Part shown: positions 59,222 to 64,000 of the stretch, piece by piece | How the letters are laid out: every line of letters begins with the position of its first letter | Position numbering within the stretch: the first letter of the stretch is position 1 | Source: Amphirosellinia nigrospora | Lineage: Eukaryota > Ascomycota > Sordariomycetes > Xylariales > Xylariaceae | NCBI GenBank assembly: GCA_004123355.1 | Contig: SCHM01000001.1 | Location: 4,518,001 to 4,582,000 of the forward strand | DNA: 64,000 nt | Direction: 5' to 3' | Notes under the pieces: model-generated | The model's input: the letters and a program-made list of their open reading frames with translations, nothing else | What the model was told of the DNA's origin: nothing | Database searches by the model: none | Translations under genes and position numbers: made by a program

Positions 59222-62122
59222 TTATGATTGTTTAAATCCAAGCCCAGATTTGCCAAATTCAACAGGGTATCTTAGATTATGCGGCAGCATTCTCCTAGAT
59301 ATAGTAGTGCCATTAAAGCCGACGTATTCGCCTATACTAGGCGGAAGATCTTTGACGGCCGTGCCCCATGAGCTCTCGTTCTTGCCAAGGGTAAGCACGA
59401 GTTCCTTGCCTTCAGTGAAGAAGCTATGATCTATCCAGTTCTTAGTATACGGCTCCCATTCAGAGTAGCGCTCTGAATATAGATTGCCGCGTAGGTAGGG
59501 TCAAAATTAACAGCCCTAATCGTTGCCGTTTTGCCCGTTACCGGGCTAGTAATATTGACGCTTCGAAGTATGGAGGGGTAATGAGATAGACGTTCTGCCC
59601 TGGATTGGGGAAAAGTCCCATCATAGAGAAAGCGACGAAGGATCCCATCGCGCCGCTGTCATCGTTGCCGGGAAGTCCTTCAGGTGTGGTATCAAAGAAT
59701 CTAGGGATATAGAAGTGACTGCGCTTAGCAGATAACCCAGGCCGCCCAGCATAGTGATATTGGAATACAGTCAAGAACGAGGGCTCGTTACCGATATAGG
59801 TAATGTTCTGGTCGTGGAGGTAGTCGAGCCGTTTACAAAGTTGCTGGGGCCACCGTAGAGTGTAACGAGTGAACCCTGATCATGAGGTACATAAAAGCCA
59901 TACTCCCAAATACTGCTTTCGAATGTCTCAGCTCCCGTGTTTTGTAATGAACAGACAGACCCGGTGTTGTCAATATTACTGCACTTCAGTGGATTTTGAA
60001 ACCCCCAGGTCCCGTTCATATACTTCGGCTGGAAGAAACCGACAAAGCCAGTGTCGGCACCAGAAAATAAGCTCGAGGTCTGGTTCTCTTTGTATAAGTT
60101 TCTCCAATTATTGCTGGAGTCGAGGTATCTCTCTGCGTCCGTAGTCTTGTTCATGGCCTTGGCCATTTGTGCGATAGTGAAGTCATTATAGCTGTATTCC
60201 AACGTCCTAGAAAGACTCCGTGTCAAAGTTCCAAAGCCCTTGTAGTCGAAATCTTGGACTGGAATGTAACCAAAAGCTTTCCAGCTATCAATTCCACCTC
60301 GCCCGTGACAGCACCAGTCGAAGGGCTCAACTTCTGCGTCTTTGACTACTGCCTCATACCCGACATCCACTAACCCGAGTAAGCACACAGTTGTTATAGC
60401 ATGAGAACAATAACTCACATCAATACCGCCGTCTAAGCCTTTCAAATAACCATCTACTAGGATTACGTCGGCATTAGACCCGCCCTAGAACCGTTAGCAG
60501 GAGATAATCAGAGACGGGGAAAGGACTGGCTACCTGTGTATAGCCCTTCGAAAAGCTCATATGGCCTAAAGCACTCGGAGTCAGTTATCGCCATTTAGAA
60601 CATGGGTTGTAAGAGCTCAGAAACCTCAAAACGCACTCTTATCCCTAAAAGGAACATCGTGCTCTGAAAGTTGTCAAACAATAGGAAAGCGGTTCTGAGA
60701 ATTACGTACAATCTGGCAACCAGCCCTCGTGCTTATATGTATCGATCAAAGAGCGGATCATCTGCTCGACTGACGATGGATCAAGCACGGTCAAGAACGG
60801 AATCTGAGAGCGGAAACTATCCCATAGACTATCCGAACTTGTGAGTTACACTGCCCGGAGCACACAAGTGATCAAAACTCACCAATAGAATGAATCAAAG
60901 TATGGCTCGGCCGATTTCCAATTTGGGTTTTCTCCCGTGTAGTTCTGGGGGTTCACCATCGTCCGGTACATTCCACTGTAGAAATTCGTGATTTGGCTCG
61001 GGTCAACCCCTCCACCGGTTGACACAGTAATAGGGCTTAGCTTCTCTCGCCAAGCGGCCGTAGCAGCTGATTGTACGGAATCAAAGTCAAAATCCGGGAT
61101 TTTTCCTCAGCATTAGAACAGGCCTGATCCGAGCTGATGAAGCTCAAGCCTACACGTGCAGTGACAGGCTTTTCGGGAGACTCGAATCTGACAAATGCGC
61201 CACCGGGTAAAGGGTACCCGTTAATAGATCGCGAAATCGTCAAGTTTTTGACATCGGCACTAGCTCGAGTATTGGCAAAGATGCCGTTGTCCAAGATAGT
61301 TGAGCCTGAAAAATCAGTACAAAATACGAGGTATAACTTCCTTGAGAAAAGCTAGACAGGAAGATGCCCTGTCCTTTGATCCTTCCTGTTGTGGGATCAA
61401 CGGATACGCTGCCATTATCCTGGCGAGAGTCATGAAGGTCTGATAAATCTTGTAGAAGAAGAGGATGGGCGCCATTCGTAGCGGTTGGAAAGGTGAAGCG
61501 AAACAGAGCAGTGCGCTGAGCAGCTGTCATCTCCGCCTTGACACCAGTATTCAGGGTAACAGAGAAGAAGCCGGGGCGTGCTACTACGGTTTTGGCATCG
61601 AACGCTCCAAAAGCTGCACGTGTCTTTTTAGGATAGACGCACAAGTTAATGTCGTCGCCTGGACAAGCAGCGTAGGGAAAAAGCGGAAAGTTGCCAAGGG
61701 ATGGTTCACCACCAGTTCCCGAGTCGTGAAGAGCCGAGAATCCTTGAATTGGAGTGCCATCAAGGGTGAAGCCGCCTTGATTGCTACCGGAGCTGCAACG
61801 CTTGGGTCAGTCATTACCGTCTGGAGCGTGGTTTGTAAGATTTCGAGGCCCCCAGACACTCTGCTATCCCAGAACAGGAATCTCATCCTCTGAAAGTTGC
61901 TAGAAACAAGAAGCATATGGCCCCGAGAATTACGTACTTGGTGTCGGCCACGGCTTTGGCGAGGCCGTAGGGGAGCGTTGCGCCAGGAAAGACGTTTCCT
62001 CCATCGCGGCTCCCAATCAGCTGATCGACATATTGAAGAGGGTCGAAGTCGGCGGCATCCGCTATCAGGATGGCTGGCGCGACTACAAGGAGAGAAATGA
62101 AGCGGCGATTGAAGGAGTGCAT
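59222..62122 (-). CDS. Secreted GH92 alpha-mannosidase
   Basis: Calcium-dependent exo-alpha-mannosidase family, mostly acting on alpha-1,2 mannosides of N-glycans or fungal mannan. Start at 62122 (MHSFNRRFISLLVVAPAILI, signal peptide), then YVDQLIGSRDGGNVFPGATL, the GH92 opening. An intron from about 61940 (GTACGT) to about 61798 joins ADT to SGSNQGGFTLDG. Hallmarks: IQGFSALHDSGTGGEPSLGN and FPLFPYAACPGDD; YSYNDFTIAQMAKAMNKTTD; NWRNLYKENQ; GFFQPKYMNGTWGFQNPL; SSIWEYGFYVPHDQGSLVTL; ITYIGNEPSFLTVFQYHYAG; and LPGNDDSGAMGSF with the catalytic Asp region. It ends near LVLTLGKNESSWGTAVKDLP, stop at 59222. Frame breaks without splice sites near 61700, 61100 and 59829 (one more base gives VNGLDYLHDQN). 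Further introns near 60400-60900. About 780 residues expected. Confidence 0.88.
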
Positions 62123-63855
62123 GATGATGACGACGACACCCAATCGGCCGGAGAGTCAATTAACGAGAGACAGCGGGACTGAGACCCAACAGATATACAA
62201 CCTTATTATATACCTGATAGACAGCCAAGCGATCGGTACCGGAAACCATGGCTACATTCCGGCTTGCGGGAAGATGTCTCGATCTAGTGGAGTCGAGGAC
62301 AGTAGCGTGACTGTACTGCACAATACGGAACGATATGTGGTGAACATAGTAGCACGCGAGTCCATGTCGATCGTGATAAGTTGCATATAGGTGCAGTAGT
62401 TAAGTTCCAAGTTGTGTGGTCGTATCGAAGGACTCCCTATCTACCTACACACCTAGTTACACCTACCTAGGTAGTTAACGAACTGTGTGACATCGTCTGG
62501 GGTCCCATCGCGACTGACCAACTTTTATGATGGGTTATGCCTGGTCATGGCACTTGGATTCAATGAACCTTCCATTTCTGGCGAATATGGGGGCGAACTA
62601 CGATGCTGTGTCCCTGCCCATCGTTTTGCGAAGTCGGGAAGTTGTGGAAGGGAAGGATGAGATTAGCTGCGAAGAAGCAAGAACCTTAGCAAGCAAGCAA
62701 GCACCTGGCTTAACGTTGCATTCGGCAAGATAGTCACGATGCTCCACCTCTACAGCCGGCCGGTCGCATGTACATGTACACATTCACCTTTAGAGTTTTG
62801 AACTTATAGCAATTGCCTCAATGTTTGTACTTGTTCTTTTCTCAACAACAAGCAAAGAACTGCCCTCTTCCTGTGTCTTACTTGGTGGCATATTTCCTTG
62901 TAGAGACTAGTGAGCGCTATGTAAGTAGAACTACCTAAATCAGCAACAGCAGAGCCAAGCAACGAAGGCCTGCACACCAACCCCCGTCACTTATGCTGTA
63001 ATACCAAGATACCTACAGTGAACTACCGATCAACGCTAGTCTAGTAGAGCCGGCGCAGGCGTATAGCATCGAATTCCTGCCGAGCAGGGACAAGGTTCTA
63101 GTAAGAATCGCATTGTTATTGGCCTCGAGTTATCACACGCTCCTTGTGTTCCTGCATAAGTGTGCGTGCGTACATACACGGCCGAGGAGGATGGTGATTG
63201 AGCGATGGGCGATCCTTCTACTAGACAAAAGAAATGCCTATCCACGAGAAGCAGGTCCTCGGACACTCTTCTCACCTACCTCCCTACTTTAATAAAGGCC
63301 GGCATAATGAGACCTAATTAGTTGAAGATCGCCGTTGATGGGCATCAACCAAGTGGTTCCCTAGCCCTCAACGTTACCTACACCCTTATCTGCAACATCG
63401 ACTATTGTCTTACCTTTATCTTTATTATATTTTACCCCACGTCCATTCCCAGATAGCAATAGAGCACATTTAAGCTCGGGCTGGCACATGGACCTAGGGT
63501 AACCAACTCGCATCCATAACCAACGCATCACTCCCAATCGTTACAGCGCTCACTCCTTAGTCAGGTAGCTTGAGCGCTTACCCCTGGTAAAGCAATCATC
63601 TGGCATGAGATCGTCACAATGCTTGGTATTGGGGAAATAAACACTTCTCCTCGAACAGCTCAATTGTTGTTGTCATGAATTTTCATTATGCTTTATTTCT
63701 AGTCTCTTAGTCCATAGCTACAGAAGCACGTTTCCCCTTTTGACGGGCACCGTCCATCCTCAGCGCTCACTATAGACAGTCAGCCATCGGCGCCGAATAG
63801 CGGTAGTTGAACCACAACCTCTCCATGAGCTGAGGGAGAACAAGGGAAGGCAAAA
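62123..63855. other. Intergenic stretch upstream of the GH92 gene
   Basis: Promoter side of the GH92 gene and 3' flank of the dehydrogenase at the right edge. ACCTACCTAGGTAG words lie near 62440-62475. No coding signal recognised. Confidence 0.45.
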
Positions 63856-64000
63856 TCACAGCTTCGCACCACGCACCTCGTCCGGCGACTTGATCTCGAC
63901 TAGCAGCTTGCCGGTGTTCTTGCCCTCGAAGAGGTCCCTGATGGCGAACTCGGCCTTCTCGATGCCGCCTTGACGATGGTCTCCTTGCGCTTCATCTTGC
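63856..64000 (-). CDS. C-terminus of a medium-chain dehydrogenase/reductase (alkenal/PTGR-type), 5' part beyond right edge
   Basis: The visible 47 or so residues read KMKRKETIV, then GIEKAEFAIRDLFEGKNTGK, LLVEIKSPDEVRGAKL and a stop at 63856-63858. This tail is characteristic of NADP-dependent double-bond reductases of the MDR superfamily (leukotriene B4 dehydrogenase / PTGR1 / alkenal reductase group), where the segment closes the cofactor domain. One more G near 63967 is needed to join IVKG to GIEKAE. Too little remains to assign a substrate. Confidence 0.7.
   Translation of the reverse strand, partial: QDEAQGDHRQGGIEKAEFAIRDLFEGKNTGKLLVEIKSPDEVRGAKL

Noticed and set aside
1-64000. CRISPR arrays, bacterial operons, rRNA genes
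   Set aside because: No regularly spaced repeats or rRNA-like sequence; the genome is fungal.

Overview
The window is nuclear DNA from a filamentous ascomycete (Pezizomycotina). The evidence is short introns of about 50 to 150 nt with GTAAGT/GTGAGT-like donors and CTAAC-like branch points, three Zn2Cys6 regulators, a cysteine-pattern hydrophobin, a fungal microsomal P450 beside a heme-thiolate peroxidase, a full-size ABCG pump, and intergenic DNA dotted with AGGTAGGT/ACCTACCT words. A genus cannot be named from the sequence alone.

Layout. 1-1582 (-): glutaminase GtaA-like secreted enzyme, cut by the left edge. 3974-6893 (+): Zn2Cys6 regulator 1. 7638-8392 (-): Eco1-type zinc-finger protein. 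9004-9883 (-) and 10455-11851 (+): divergent Vma12-like V-ATPase assembly factor and COQ1-like polyprenyl diphosphate synthase. 12235-12946 (-): four-exon hydrophobin that no long open frame reveals. 15233-17133 (+) and 17301-19050 (-): convergent P450 and heme-thiolate peroxidase. 21376-22312 (-): F-box protein with membrane segments. 24208-25549 (+): SIRT6-type sirtuin. 25917-27589 (+): TPR protein. 27786-28552 (-): DJ-1/PfpI protein. 29161-33595 (-): full-size ABCG transporter. 36262-37851 (-): allantoinase. 41870-42388 (-): small hypothetical protein. 42981-45842 (+): Zn2Cys6 regulator 2. 46884-49220 (-): AT-hook plus Zn2Cys6 regulator 3. 49221-59221: about 10 kb with no recognisable gene, including an AT-rich island. 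59222-62122 (-): GH92 alpha-mannosidase. 63856-64000 (-): end of a medium-chain dehydrogenase/reductase.

The most important general observation is that almost every conserved gene changes frame one or more times with no splice sites at the break. In most cases one added base in a short run, mostly G or C, restores the family consensus. Intact and housekeeping-type genes (COQ1, VMA12, ABCG, DJ-1, sirtuin) are all affected, so this looks like uncorrected base-count errors in the assembly rather than a field of pseudogenes. Gene models here are therefore spans whose frames are stitched by homology, and exact exon edges are approximate.

I see no clear new multi-gene system. The most suggestive locus is 12.2-19.1 kb, where a hydrophobin, a P450 and a heme-thiolate peroxidase lie together with no backbone synthase in view. 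Most other genes are housekeeping (quinone side chain, V-ATPase assembly, purine catabolism, chromatin) or secreted hydrolases, and they show no common pathway.
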